A DNA stretch of 7,878 nucleotides from Panacagrimonas sp. (GCA_021773655.1 JAJFJX010000450.1:1-7878), one strand, 5' to 3'. Numbered from the stretch's first letter, positions 1-6,615 are shown. Numbers and translations: made by a program. The notes: a model not told the origin generated them from the letters alone.

Positions 1-1890
1 GTCGGCCGACAGCACCTCGGCCCACTTGTAGCTGTAGTAACCGGCTGCGTAACCGCCGGCGAAAATGTGCGAAAAGCTCCACGGCATGCGGTTGTAAGCC
101 GGTGGCTTGAGCACCGAGACCTCGTCGCGCACCGCCGCCAGCGTCTCCAGCACGCGACCGCCGCGGGCCGGGTCATGGTCGCGGTGCAGGCGCAGGTCGA
201 ACAGCGAGAATTCGATCTGCCGCACCGTGGCCATCGCGGTCTGGAACCGGCGCGACTCGCGCAGCTTTTCGATCAGCGCATCCGGCAGCGGCTCCTGGCT
301 CTGCCAGTGGCGCGCGAAGGATTTGAGCATGACCGGTTCGTAGCACCAGTTCTCCATGAACTGGCTGGGAAGCTCGACCGCGTCCCATTCCACGCCGTGG
401 ATACCGGCCAGGGCCGATTCCTCGACCCGGGTCATCAGCTGGTGCAGGCCGTGGCCAAACTCGTGATAGAGCGTGACCACCTCGTCATGGGTCAGCAGGC
501 CGGGCTGCTCGCCGCCGGCGCCATCCTTGAGCGGCGGTCGGAAATTGCACACCAGGTAGGCCACCGGCAACTGGAGGCCCCGGGCACTGCGGCGCCGGCT
601 GAGGCATTCGTCCATCCAGGCGCCGCCGCGCTTCTGCTCGCGCGCGTAGGGGTCCAGATAGAAACGACCGAAGATCTGTCCGCGCTCGTCCTGCAGCGCG
701 TAGACCTGCACCTGCGGGTGCCACACCGAAGGGCCGTCGACCGGCACCACGTGCACTCCGTAGAGGCGCTCGATGAGTCCGAACAGGCCGTCGAGCACCG
801 CCGGCAGCGGGAAATACGGCCGCAGCGCGTCCTCGTTCAGGCCCAGCTTTTCTTCCTTGAGCTTCTCGCTGTAGTACGCGATGTCCCAGGGCGCCAACGG
901 CTCGGGGCCGCCGCGGCCGCTGGCGAATGCCTGGAGCTCGGCCAGCTCGGCCCGGGCCTGCGGCCGGGAACGGGCAGCCAGATCCAGCAGGAAGCGCTCC
1001 ACGGCGTCGGCCGATTCGGCCATCTTGGTGGCCAGCGATAGCTCGGCGTAATTGGCATACCCGAGCAGCCGTGCCTCCTCGGTGCGCAGCGCGAGGATCT
1101 CCTCCATCAGCGCGCCATTGTCGAACTGCCCGGCCTGCGGGCCCTGGTCCGAGGCGCGCGTGGCATAGGCCGTGTAGAGCGCGCGGCGCAGTTCGCGATC
1201 ATCAGCGTAAGAGATCACGGCGTCGAAGCTGGGAAAGTCCAGGGTCAGCAGCCAGCCGTCGAGCTGCCTGGCTCGCGCCTTGTCCGCGGCCTGTTCCAGT
1301 GCCGCGGCCGACATGCCGGCCAGGCGATCCCCGTCGGTGATGTGCAGCGCGAACGCCTGGATGGCGTCCATCAGGTTTTCTTCGAAGCGGGTCTGGATCT
1401 CGGACAGGCGCAGCGAGATCTGCTTGAAGCGGTCCTTGCGCTCGGCTTCCAGCCCGATGCCGGACAGCCGGAAGTCGCGCAGGGCATCGCGCACGACCTT
1501 CTGCTTGACCTCGCCCAGTTGCGCAAACTCCGGTGATTCGGCCAGGCGCGTATAGGCCTGGAACAGCGGCTCGGACTGCGACAGCTCAAGGCCGTACTCG
1601 GTGACCTTGGGCAGGCAGGCGTTGTACGCGGCGCGCCACTCCGGCGTGGAGTTCACGCTGAACAGGTGCGAGACCGGCCCCCATACCTGGCTCAGGCGCT
1701 CGCCGAGTTCCTCGAGCGGCTCGACCAGAGTCTCCCAGCCCGGTTCGAACGGGTTTTCCAGCAACCGCGCCAGGGCCTGGCGGCTCTGTTCCAGCACCGC
1801 ATCGATCGCCGGTTCGGCCTGTTCGGGGCGCAGGTCCTGGAACGGCGGCAAGGTGTTGAGATCGCGGGACTGCAGCAGCGGGTTGTTCAT
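1..1890 (-). CDS. prlC: Oligopeptidase A, M3 family zinc metallopeptidase (3' end cut by window edge)
   Basis: Cytoplasmic zinc oligopeptidase; in E. coli, PrlC/OpdA degrades short peptides, including cleaved signal peptides. The frame is open from an ATG at 1890 to the left edge, giving 630 residues; E. coli PrlC has about 680, so roughly 50 C-terminal residues lie outside. The start MNNPLL matches the usual family start (MTNPLL). The catalytic motif HEFGH is encoded at 451-465 (residues 476-480), with H476 and H480 as zinc ligands and E477 as the general base. E506 in the WDAVELPSQ stretch is the expected third ligand. Other family hallmarks are a tract reading RASDQGPQAG near residue 245, RGGAWMDEC before the active site, and SHIFAGGYAAGYYSYKWAEV near the cut end. 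No clear Shine-Dalgarno precedes the ATG. The gene lies 74 bases downstream of the GIDE-like gene on the same strand, so it could be read from the lemA promoter or from its own. Identification is near certain. Confidence 0.97.
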   Translation of the reverse strand, partial: MNNPLLQSRDLNTLPPFQDLRPEQAEPAIDAVLEQSRQALARLLENPFEPGWETLVEPLEELGERLSQVWGPVSHLFSVNSTPEWRAAYNACLPKVTEYGLELSQSEPLFQAYTRLAESPEFAQLGEVKQKVVRDALRDFRLSGIGLEAERKDRFKQISLRLSEIQTRFEENLMDAIQAFALHITDGDRLAGMSAAALEQAADKARARQLDGWLLTLDFPSFDAVISYADDRELRRALYTAYATRASDQGPQAGQFDNGALMEEILALRTEEARLLGYANYAELSLATKMAESADAVERFLLDLAARSRPQARAELAELQAFASGRGGPEPLAPWDIAYYSEKLKEEKLGLNEDALRPYFPLPAVLDGLFGLIERLYGVHVVPVDGPSVWHPQVQVYALQDERGQIFGRFYLDPYAREQKRGGAWMDECLSRRRSARGLQLPVAYLVCNFRPPLKDGAGGEQPGLLTHDEVVTLYHEFGHGLHQLMTRVEESALAGIHGVEWDAVELPSQFMENWCYEPVMLKSFARHWQSQEPLPDALIEKLRESRRFQTAMATVRQIEFSLFDLRLHRDHDPARGGRVLETLAAVRDEVSVLKPPAYNRMPWSFSHIFAGGYAAGYYSYKWAEVLSAD

Positions 1891-1931
1891 GGGCAACAGG
1901 GGTCGGGGATCAAAGCCCAGAGTATGGAGCA

Positions 1932-1964
1932 GCCGGGCGCGGCTTCAAGCGCCGCCGGGCGCGG
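1932..1964. repeat. Direct repeat with hairpin potential between the GIDE-like gene and prlC
   Basis: The 11-mer GCCGGGCGCGG occurs at 1932-1942 and again at 1954-1964, immediately after the stop codon of the GIDE-like gene. Between the copies lies a small inverted repeat, GCGGC (1939-1943) and GCCGC (1951-1955), with a 7-base loop. There is no T-tract on either strand, so it does not look like a standard intrinsic terminator. It could be an mRNA 3' stabilising or attenuating stem between the lemA cluster and prlC, or simply GC-rich low complexity. Confidence 0.35.
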
Positions 1965-2939
1965 TCACAGGATTCCGCGCGCCAGCAGGGCGAAGGTGGC
2001 AGCCGCACCGCAGAGGCTGGCCACCGCCACGCCGGCCACCCCGGTCCAGCGCAGGCCGCGGGTCAGCTCGTGCTCCGACCGGGTCGAAAGGATGTAGGGA
2101 CGGCGCCGGTCGGCGGGGCGGTTGAGCACGTGCAGGTCCGGCGCCGTCACGCTGCCCTGCCCCGGCGTGCACGCAGCACGGCCAAGCCCGGCGCGCTCGG
2201 CCTGGACCTGGAGCAACGCCGCCTCGCGCGCCGCGGTCCACTCGCGCACGCTGATCTGGCCGTCGCCATCGGTGTCGAAACGCAGCAGCAGGCCGGGCCG
2301 GTCGCGCTTCCAGACGGCCAGCAGTTCGGAGACGTCCAGCATCTGCTGGTCATGGCGCACGGTGGCCTGGCTGCTGAACTGGCCCAGGGCGTAGATCGGG
2401 TCGCCGTAGCGGATCAGGCGCTCGCGATAGCTGAAATCGCCGAGCTCCAGCCACGAACGCTGTTGCGGATACGACTGCGGCCGGCGCACCGACCCGCGCC
2501 ACTTGCGCGTGACGCTGGGCACCACCTGCGCGCCGACCGGGTCGATCACGCACTCGCCGGTGCCGTCGGCAAGCAGGAACAACTCGTCGGACGTGCCTTG
2601 CTCGATGGTCTTCCATTCGGTGCGCAGACGGCCCTGGCGATATTCGCGCTGTTTCTGCTGGACCCGGAACTCCCACCAGCAGCAGCGATCGCCCGACAGC
2701 GGCGCGACGATCTCCGGTCCCGGCATCAGCCGGCCGTGTCCCTGCAGCTCCACATAACCCTGGGCCGCCGAACGGATGCGCGACGTGGGGATGTTCTCGA
2801 TCAGTCGCGCGCGGGCCAGCTGGATCCAGCCGAGCACGAAGGCCACGGCGCCGACCACCGCAGTCAGGCCCACGAACAGCCAGAACTCGCGGGCGTTGGC
2901 TTCGGAGATGGCCAGCAGCAATCCGGGAATCAGGTCCAT
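1965..2939 (-). CDS. GIDE/MUL1-like two-pass membrane protein with an EF-hand loop, no RING finger
   Basis: Predicted inner-membrane protein of 324 residues. A hydrophobic segment at about 18-40 is followed by a stretch starting IENIPTSRIRSAAQGYVEL (about 47-65), which resembles the opening of the GIDE domain of eukaryotic MUL1/MAPL and its bacterial homologues. The domain seems to run to about residue 190. A canonical EF-hand loop sits at 222-233, with D222, D224, D226, Q228, S230 and E233 at the six coordinating positions and I229 at the hydrophobic one. A second membrane segment covers about 297-321. MUL1 has a C-terminal RING after its second membrane span; here the protein ends there and no RING cysteines are present, so ubiquitin-ligase activity is not expected although databases may carry that label. 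Family function in bacteria is unknown to me. The ATG at 2939 has no obvious ribosome-binding site. It is the third gene of a cluster after lemA and a small membrane protein, which suggests a shared envelope-associated role. Confidence 0.8.
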   Translation of the reverse strand: MDLIPGLLLAISEANAREFWLFVGLTAVVGAVAFVLGWIQLARARLIENIPTSRIRSAAQGYVELQGHGRLMPGPEIVAPLSGDRCCWWEFRVQQKQREYRQGRLRTEWKTIEQGTSDELFLLADGTGECVIDPVGAQVVPSVTRKWRGSVRRPQSYPQQRSWLELGDFSYRERLIRYGDPIYALGQFSSQATVRHDQQMLDVSELLAVWKRDRPGLLLRFDTDGDGQISVREWTAAREAALLQVQAERAGLGRAACTPGQGSVTAPDLHVLNRPADRRRPYILSTRSEHELTRGLRWTGVAGVAVASLCGAAATFALLARGIL

Positions 2940-2963
2940 CGGCGGGCCGCGGCATCGGCGGGC

Positions 2964-2981
2964 CGTCGCCGGCCGGCGACG
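2964..2981. repeat. 18-base perfect palindrome upstream of the GIDE-like gene
   Basis: CGTCGCCGGCCGGCGACG reads identically on both strands. It occupies part of the 52-base spacer between the stop of the 119-residue protein gene and the start of the GIDE-like gene, about 24 bases upstream of that start. With no natural loop it could be a dimeric protein-binding site, or a short hairpin in the polycistronic mRNA. A further GCCGGC follows at 2985-2990. The strong GC content makes chance palindromes more likely than usual. Confidence 0.5.
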
Positions 2982-2991
2982 AAGGCCGGCG

Positions 2992-3351
2992 TCACTTGCG
3001 CGACTTGAAGCCGAACAGCCCGCCCAGCCGCTGGCTCAGGGCGTCCGCCCCCAGGTTGACCACGCCGGCATAGCTTTCCACCAGCTCGCCGGTCTGGGAC
3101 TGGCGGATGGCGTCCTGGAAGCCCTGCTTGACCTGCTCGCGCAACTGCGGAAGCAGCTCCTGGCCGGCCGCGAGCACGCCGGCGCGCACGCGCGCCTCGA
3201 ATTCGGCCTGGACTTCCAGCAGCCGGCGGTCCAGCGCCGCCTGCAGCCTGTTGCGATAGATCCAGCCGGCCACCAGCCAGGTCAGCGCGGCGGACAGCAC
3301 GCCGGTGGCGATCACCACCGCCAGTGCCCAGACCATCATCGATCCGTTCAT
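2992..3351 (-). CDS. Small single-pass membrane protein with long charged helix, LemA-cluster partner
   Basis: Unrecognised 119-residue protein. The ATG at 3351 is chosen because the purine-rich GGGAGGGGGC lies directly upstream (3352-3361); longer in-frame starts reach back into the end of lemA and lack such a site. A single hydrophobic segment spans about residues 6-31, ending WIYRNR, so the C-terminus is likely cytoplasmic by the positive-inside rule. Residues about 33-85 are rich in E, R, Q, A and L and look like an amphipathic or coiled-coil helix. The tail is glycine-rich and ends in basic residues (FGFKSRK). It starts 19 bases after the lemA stop and is followed 52 bases later by the GIDE-like gene, so it is almost certainly co-transcribed with both. 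It may be a scaffold or partner for LemA (inference). Confidence 0.8.
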   Translation of the reverse strand: MNGSMMVWALAVVIATGVLSAALTWLVAGWIYRNRLQAALDRRLLEVQAEFEARVRAGVLAAGQELLPQLREQVKQGFQDAIRQSQTGELVESYAGVVNLGADALSQRLGGLFGFKSRK

Positions 3352-3370
3352 GCCCCCTCCCGGTTCGCGA

Positions 3371-3940
3371 TCAGGTGGCGAACAGTCCCTTGAGGTCGAC
3401 ATCGCGCAGCGCCTCGGCCTCGAACTCCAGAAGTTCGGCCGCCTTGAAGCCGCCCGTGCGCGCCACGATCACGTCAGGAAACTGTTCGACGCGCACGTTG
3501 TTGACGTTGACGCTCTCGTTGTAGAACTCGCGCCGGTCGGCGATGGCGTTCTCCAGTCCGGTGATGCGTGCCAGCAGCATCTGCAGCGACTGGTTGGCGC
3601 GCAGTTCCGGGTAGGCCTCGACGGTGGCAGTGATGTTGCCCAGAGCCGAGCGCAGCATCGTCTCGGCGCCGCCCACGCCCTTGACATCGCCCTTGTCGGC
3701 GGCGCTCCTGGCGCCACTGCGCGCCTGCATCACCTGCTCCAGGGTGGCGGCCTCGAACTGCATGTGCTGCTTGCAGGCCTCCACCAGCTTGGGCAGCTCG
3801 TCGTGGCGCTGCTTGAGCAGCACGTCGATGTTGCTCCAGGCCTTGGACACGTTGTGCTTGAGCGCCACCAGCCCGTTGTAGATGACGATGGCGTACACCA
3901 GCACCACCGCCAGAATCGCCAATCCGATGTAGGTTCCCAC
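3371..3940 (-). CDS. lemA: LemA family membrane protein
   Basis: LemA-family protein of 189 residues, the usual length. Residues about 4-25 form one hydrophobic N-terminal span; the rest is a helical-bundle domain. Family signatures are YNGLV followed by a basic stretch and KAWSNIDVLLKQRHDELPKL (27-52), EAYPEL at 108-113, ENAIADRREFYNESVN at 130-145, and the FP pair at 154-155. Only the order KAWSNID to YPEL to FYN to FP is used for the call. The biochemical function of LemA is unknown; in other bacteria it is often encoded with TPM-domain or other membrane proteins, here with a small coiled-coil membrane protein and a GIDE-like protein. The start is a GTG at 3940, preceded by AGGGGG five bases upstream; no ATG with a ribosome-binding site competes. 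It heads the cluster and is transcribed away from the hydrolase gene at 4067. Confidence 0.95.
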   Translation of the reverse strand: MGTYIGLAILAVVLVYAIVIYNGLVALKHNVSKAWSNIDVLLKQRHDELPKLVEACKQHMQFEAATLEQVMQARSGARSAADKGDVKGVGGAETMLRSALGNITATVEAYPELRANQSLQMLLARITGLENAIADRREFYNESVNVNNVRVEQFPDVIVARTGGFKAAELLEFEAEALRDVDLKGLFAT

Positions 3941-3972
3941 GGCAGCCCCCTGTGCGCCCGAACGATGGGATC

Positions 3973-3978
3973 AGTGTA
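3973..3978 (-). promoter_or_regulatory. Possible -10 element for the lemA cluster
   Basis: On the minus strand TACACT matches four of six bases of TATAAT and would start transcription near 3966, leaving a 5' leader of about 26 bases before the lemA GTG. The best -35 candidate, CTGAAT at an 18-base spacing, matches only three bases of TTGACA. The assignment rests mainly on location in the divergent spacer. Confidence 0.3.
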
Positions 3979-4012
3979 GCGGCGCCGACGCCTCGCATTC
4001 AGCTTGCTGGGG

Positions 4013-4018
4013 TACCAT
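4013..4018 (+). promoter_or_regulatory. Possible -10 element for the hydrolase/gamma-CA cluster
   Basis: TACCAT matches four of six bases of TATAAT and lies about 49 bases before the GTG of the lipoprotein hydrolase. No convincing -35 hexamer is at the right distance, so this is a weak call. The whole spacer 3941-4066 must hold promoters for both divergent clusters because it is the only non-coding DNA between them. Confidence 0.22.
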
Positions 4019-4066
4019 TCGTGCTGCACTGCGGCAGCGTCCGCCTTACTTCGAGAGGAACGATCC

Positions 4067-4981
4067 GTGCGGCTTCTGTTGACCGGCCTTGTGGCCCTGT
4101 TCGTGCTTGCCGGCTGCAGCGGCCGGCAGGTTCTCAACTCCCTGACCCCTTCCAGCGGTTACGACCTGGCCTCCAACCTGGTCTACGACCCCGGCAAGAA
4201 CCTGCGCCTGGACGTCTATGCCCCGCATAACGTCAGAAACGCGCCGGTGGTGGTGTTCTTCTTCGGCGGCCGCTGGACCAGTGGCGACAAGGAGGATTTC
4301 AGGTTCGTCGGCGAGGCGCTGGCCTCCCGCGGCTTTGTCGCGGTGCTGCCCAACTACCGCCTGTATCCGGCGGTGCGGTTTCCGGAGTTCGTCAACGATG
4401 GCGCCAAATCCGTGGCCTGGCTGCGCGACAACATCGCCACCTACGGCGGCGACCCCGACAAGATCTTCGTGATGGGCCACTCCTCGGGCGCCCACACCGC
4501 GGCGATGCTGGCCCTGCGTGAGCAGTACCTGGCCGGCGTCGGCGGTTCGCGCACCTGGCTGCGCGGCATGATCGGCCTGGCCGGCCCCTATGACTTCCTG
4601 CCGATCACCGATCCCACCCTGCGCGACGTGTTCGGTCCACCCGAAACCTTCCAGCAGTCGCAGCCGGTGCTGTTCGTGGAGGGCGACAATCCGCCGATCC
4701 TGCTGATGCACGGCGAGGACGACGAGATCGTCGAGGTCCGCAACACCCGCGCCCTGGCCGAGGCCATCGAACGCGCGGGCGGACCGATCGAGACCGTGAT
4801 CTACCCCAAGATGAGCCATCGCTACATGCTGTCGTCGCTGGCCAAGCCGCTGCGCGGCCAGACCGACGTCGTCCAGCATGTCGCCGATTTCGTACGCCGC
4901 TGGGCCAGCGTGCCGCGCGCCGCAGCGCGTCCGGCCAATGCCGACCCCGGCATCCAGACCATGCCGTTGCCGATCAACTGA
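4067..4981 (+). CDS. Lipoprotein alpha/beta-hydrolase (esterase/BD-FAE-like)
   Basis: Putative envelope carboxylesterase of 304 residues. The GTG at 4067 is preferred over the in-frame TTG at 4004: AGAGGA sits seven bases upstream and the protein then begins with a classic lipoprotein signal, MRLLLTGLVALFVLAGC, with C17 as the lipidated cysteine. Serine at +2 favours outer-membrane sorting if Lol rules apply. The mature part is an alpha/beta-hydrolase: an oxyanion-region motif FFFGGRW (64-70), PNYRLYP (95-101), the nucleophile elbow GHSSG (137-141, S139), a probable acid D219 in HGEDDEIV, and the probable catalytic H251 in KMSHRYM. Phenylalanine replaces the common histidine of the HGGxW motif; relatives with Y or F here are known to me, so activity is probably retained. 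Substrate unknown. The gamma carbonic anhydrase gene follows 16 bases downstream, suggesting co-transcription. Confidence 0.9.
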   Translation: MRLLLTGLVALFVLAGCSGRQVLNSLTPSSGYDLASNLVYDPGKNLRLDVYAPHNVRNAPVVVFFFGGRWTSGDKEDFRFVGEALASRGFVAVLPNYRLYPAVRFPEFVNDGAKSVAWLRDNIATYGGDPDKIFVMGHSSGAHTAAMLALREQYLAGVGGSRTWLRGMIGLAGPYDFLPITDPTLRDVFGPPETFQQSQPVLFVEGDNPPILLMHGEDDEIVEVRNTRALAEAIERAGGPIETVIYPKMSHRYMLSSLAKPLRGQTDVVQHVADFVRRWASVPRAAARPANADPGIQTMPLPIN

Positions 4982-4997
4982 GAGCGGGAGACTCGGC

Positions 4998-5531
4998 ATG
5001 ATCCGTGAGTTCGAAGGCGTCCTGCCGCGGCTCGGCGCCGACGCCTACGTCGATGCCCAGGCCTGCGTGATCGGCGATGTGCATCTTGGCGACGATGTCT
5101 CGGTGTGGCCGTTCGCGGCCGTGCGCGGAGATGTCAACCGCATCCGAATCGGCGCCCGCAGCAACGTGCAGGACAACTCGGTGCTGCATGTGACCCACGA
5201 CGGACCGTATTCACCGGGCGGCGCCGACCTGCTGATCGGAGACGACGTCACCATCGGCCACGGCGTGATTCTGCATGCCTGCAACATCGGCAATCGCGTG
5301 CTGGTGGGCATGGGCAGTCTGCTGCTGGACAAGGTGGTGGTGGAAGACGACGTCTTCATCGCCGCCGGCAGCCTGGTGGCGCCGGGCAAGCGCCTGCAGA
5401 GCGGCTGGCTGTATGCAGGACGGCCGGCCAGGCCGGTGCGCGAACTGCGGCCCGAAGAGCTGGAGAATCTGCGCTACTCGGCCGCGCACTATGTTCGGGT
5501 CAAGAATCGTTATCTGAACCCGGAAGCCTGA
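4998..5531 (+). CDS. yrdA: Gamma-class carbonic anhydrase family protein (YrdA-like, left-handed beta-helix)
   Basis: A 177-residue member of the gamma carbonic anhydrase/hexapeptide-repeat family, closest in feel to E. coli YrdA. The ATG at 4998 has GGGAG seven bases upstream; a longer frame reaching back to 4878 only overlaps the hydrolase gene. Imperfect hexapeptide turns (such as VIGDVH, IGDDVT, IGNRVL, VEDDVF) run from about residue 20 to 130, forming a left-handed beta-helix that normally trimerises. Expected zinc ligands are H64, H88 and H93, in the spacing of the archaeal enzyme Cam but with a shortened acidic loop; R44, D46, Q58 and D59 also match conserved Cam positions. The C-terminus (from about 150) is the usual helix ending in VRVKNRYL. 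Many YrdA-type proteins show weak or no CO2 hydration in vitro, so carbonic anhydrase activity is plausible but not assured. Probably co-transcribed with the upstream hydrolase. Confidence 0.95.
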   Translation: MIREFEGVLPRLGADAYVDAQACVIGDVHLGDDVSVWPFAAVRGDVNRIRIGARSNVQDNSVLHVTHDGPYSPGGADLLIGDDVTIGHGVILHACNIGNRVLVGMGSLLLDKVVVEDDVFIAAGSLVAPGKRLQSGWLYAGRPARPVRELRPEELENLRYSAAHYVRVKNRYLNPEA

Positions 5532-5539
5532 GTCGCCGT

Positions 5540-5545
5540 TAAAAT
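5540..5545 (+). promoter_or_regulatory. Possible -10 element for gpmA
   Basis: TAAAAT matches five of six bases of TATAAT and stands out as the only A/T run in the 44-base spacer before gpmA. Transcription would start near 5552, giving a leader of about 24 bases. No good -35 hexamer lies at 16-18 bases, so gpmA may be read both from here and from upstream. Confidence 0.35.
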
Positions 5546-5575
5546 CGACGCTCCCCTCGTCTCCCGGAATCTGCG

Positions 5576-6325
5576 ATGCCGACTCTCGTACTCCTGCGCC
5601 ACGGCCAGAGCCAGTGGAATCTCGACAACCGCTTCACCGGCTGGGTGGACGTGGACATCACCGAGGCCGGCCGCCAGGAAGCGCTGAAAGCCGGCGAGCT
5701 GATGAAGGCCGAAGGCCTGCGCTTCGACTGCGCACACACCTCGGTGCTGCGCCGCGCCATCCGCACGATGTACACCGCGCTCGACGTCATGGACCAGTTG
5801 TGGATTCCGGTGACCAAGACCTGGCGCCTCAACGAGCGTCACTACGGCGCGCTGCAGGGCCTGGACAAGGCGCAGACCACCGCCAGGCACGGCGAGGCGC
5901 AGGTCAAGATCTGGCGGCGCAGCTACGACGTGCCGCCTCCGTCGATGGAAGTCACCGACCCCGGCCACCCCGCCAACGATGTGCGTTACGCCGGGCTGGA
6001 CGCGTCCTGCCTGCCAGGCACCGAATCGCTGGCGACGACGCTGGAACGAGTGCTGCCGTACTGGCATGACCGGATCGCGCCGCAGCTCAAGGCTGGCCAG
6101 ACCGTGCTGGTGACGGCGCACGGCAATTCGCTGCGCGCGCTGTACAAGTATCTGAACAAGGTGTCCGAGTCCGAGATCGTCGAGCTCAACATCCCCACCG
6201 GCATCCCGCTGCGCTTCGAGCTGGACGACCGGCTCAAGGTGAGGTCCTTCGCCTACCTGGGCGACCCCGATGCGGCCAGGCGCGCCGCCGAGTCCGTGGC
6301 GAACCAGGCCAGGACGGCGCGCTGA
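5576..6325 (+). CDS. gpmA: 2,3-bisphosphoglycerate-dependent phosphoglycerate mutase
   Basis: Cytoplasmic glycolytic/gluconeogenic enzyme interconverting 3- and 2-phosphoglycerate through a phosphohistidine. The 249-residue length is typical of the dPGM family. The active site is complete: LLRHGQSQWN with phospho-acceptor H9, R60 in LRRAIRT, RLNERHYGALQG with E87 as the proposed acid/base, and TAHGNS with H182; these correspond to H11, R62, E89 and H184 of E. coli GpmA. The region PPSMEVTDPGHPANDVRY is the family's substrate-lid segment. The ATG at 5576 has only a weak GGA seven bases upstream; no better start is available before the conserved N-terminus. It follows the gamma carbonic anhydrase gene by 44 bases and converges with the small membrane-protein gene at 6348, with 22 bases between the stops and no clear terminator between them. 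Confidence 0.98.
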   Translation: MPTLVLLRHGQSQWNLDNRFTGWVDVDITEAGRQEALKAGELMKAEGLRFDCAHTSVLRRAIRTMYTALDVMDQLWIPVTKTWRLNERHYGALQGLDKAQTTARHGEAQVKIWRRSYDVPPPSMEVTDPGHPANDVRYAGLDASCLPGTESLATTLERVLPYWHDRIAPQLKAGQTVLVTAHGNSLRALYKYLNKVSESEIVELNIPTGIPLRFELDDRLKVRSFAYLGDPDAARRAAESVANQARTAR

Positions 6326-6347
6326 GGCATGCGGGTGCCTGGCCGGG

Positions 6348-6608
6348 CTATTTGGCCGCCTTCCGGATGAAGCCGTAGACCACCAGCACCAGGACGGCGC
6401 CGATCACCGCGCCGATGAAGCCGGCCGCCTGTCCCTCGTGGTACAGACCCAGCGCGCGACCCAGGAATGTCGCTGCGAACGCGCCGGCCACGCCCAGCAG
6501 CGACGTCATGATGATGCCCATGTTGTCGTCGCCGGGCTTGAGAAAGCGCGCGATCAGTCCGGCGAAGAAGCCGATGATCAGGGTCGCGATGATTCCGGTG
6601 ATGCTCAA
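6348..6608 (-). CDS. GlsB/YeaQ/YmgE-family small membrane protein (TTG start)
   Basis: An 86-residue inner-membrane protein of the family often called transglycosylase-associated or GlsB/YeaQ/YmgE stress-response proteins; the molecular role is not known. Three hydrophobic helices are visible at about 4-22, 31-54 and 60-80. The short polar turn RFLKPGDDNMGI (21-32) is the family signature (R-x-x-x-PG-x-x-x-MG). The start is a TTG at 6608, chosen because AAGGAG lies seven bases upstream and the resulting SITGIIATLIIGFFAGL matches the family start; the longer in-frame extension to 6770 would add an unlikely basic, proline-containing N-terminus and cross the ribosome-binding site. Expression in relatives is often linked to stress or stationary phase. 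The gene is codirectional with the upstream receptor gene but 158 bases from it, so it probably has its own promoter. Confidence 0.92.
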   Translation of the reverse strand: MSITGIIATLIIGFFAGLIARFLKPGDDNMGIIMTSLLGVAGAFAATFLGRALGLYHEGQAAGFIGAVIGAVLVLVVYGFIRKAAK

Positions 6609-6615
6609 TGTTGTG

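Noticed and set aside
67..1041. A 324-codon open frame on the plus strand.
   Set aside because: It lies entirely antisense to prlC, whose motifs are unmistakable; long antisense frames are expected at this GC content. Its product is rich in R, H, Q and L with no domain.
1965..2939. Annotation of the GIDE-like protein as an E3 ubiquitin ligase and hence a bacterial ubiquitin-like system.
   Set aside because: No RING cysteine/histidine pattern follows the second membrane span, and no E1, E2, ubiquitin-like or JAB-peptidase gene is nearby.
2350..2955. A 201-codon frame on the minus strand overlapping the start of the GIDE-like gene.
   Set aside because: Different frame of the same DNA; arginine/proline-rich translation without hydrophobic segments typical of the real protein.
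2070..3008. A 312-codon plus-strand open frame opposite the GIDE-like gene.
   Set aside because: Low-complexity composition, no ribosome-binding site and no recognisable domain, whereas the minus-strand frame has membrane spans, a GIDE-like block and an EF-hand.
4004..4066. A 21-codon N-terminal extension of the hydrolase from a TTG.
   Set aside because: The extension would place a polar, cysteine-containing stretch before a perfect lipoprotein signal and ignores the Shine-Dalgarno at 4054-4059.
4046..4999. A 317-codon minus-strand open frame opposite the lipoprotein hydrolase.
   Set aside because: The plus-strand frame has a lipobox and a full catalytic triad; the antisense product is H-, G- and V-rich with no domain.
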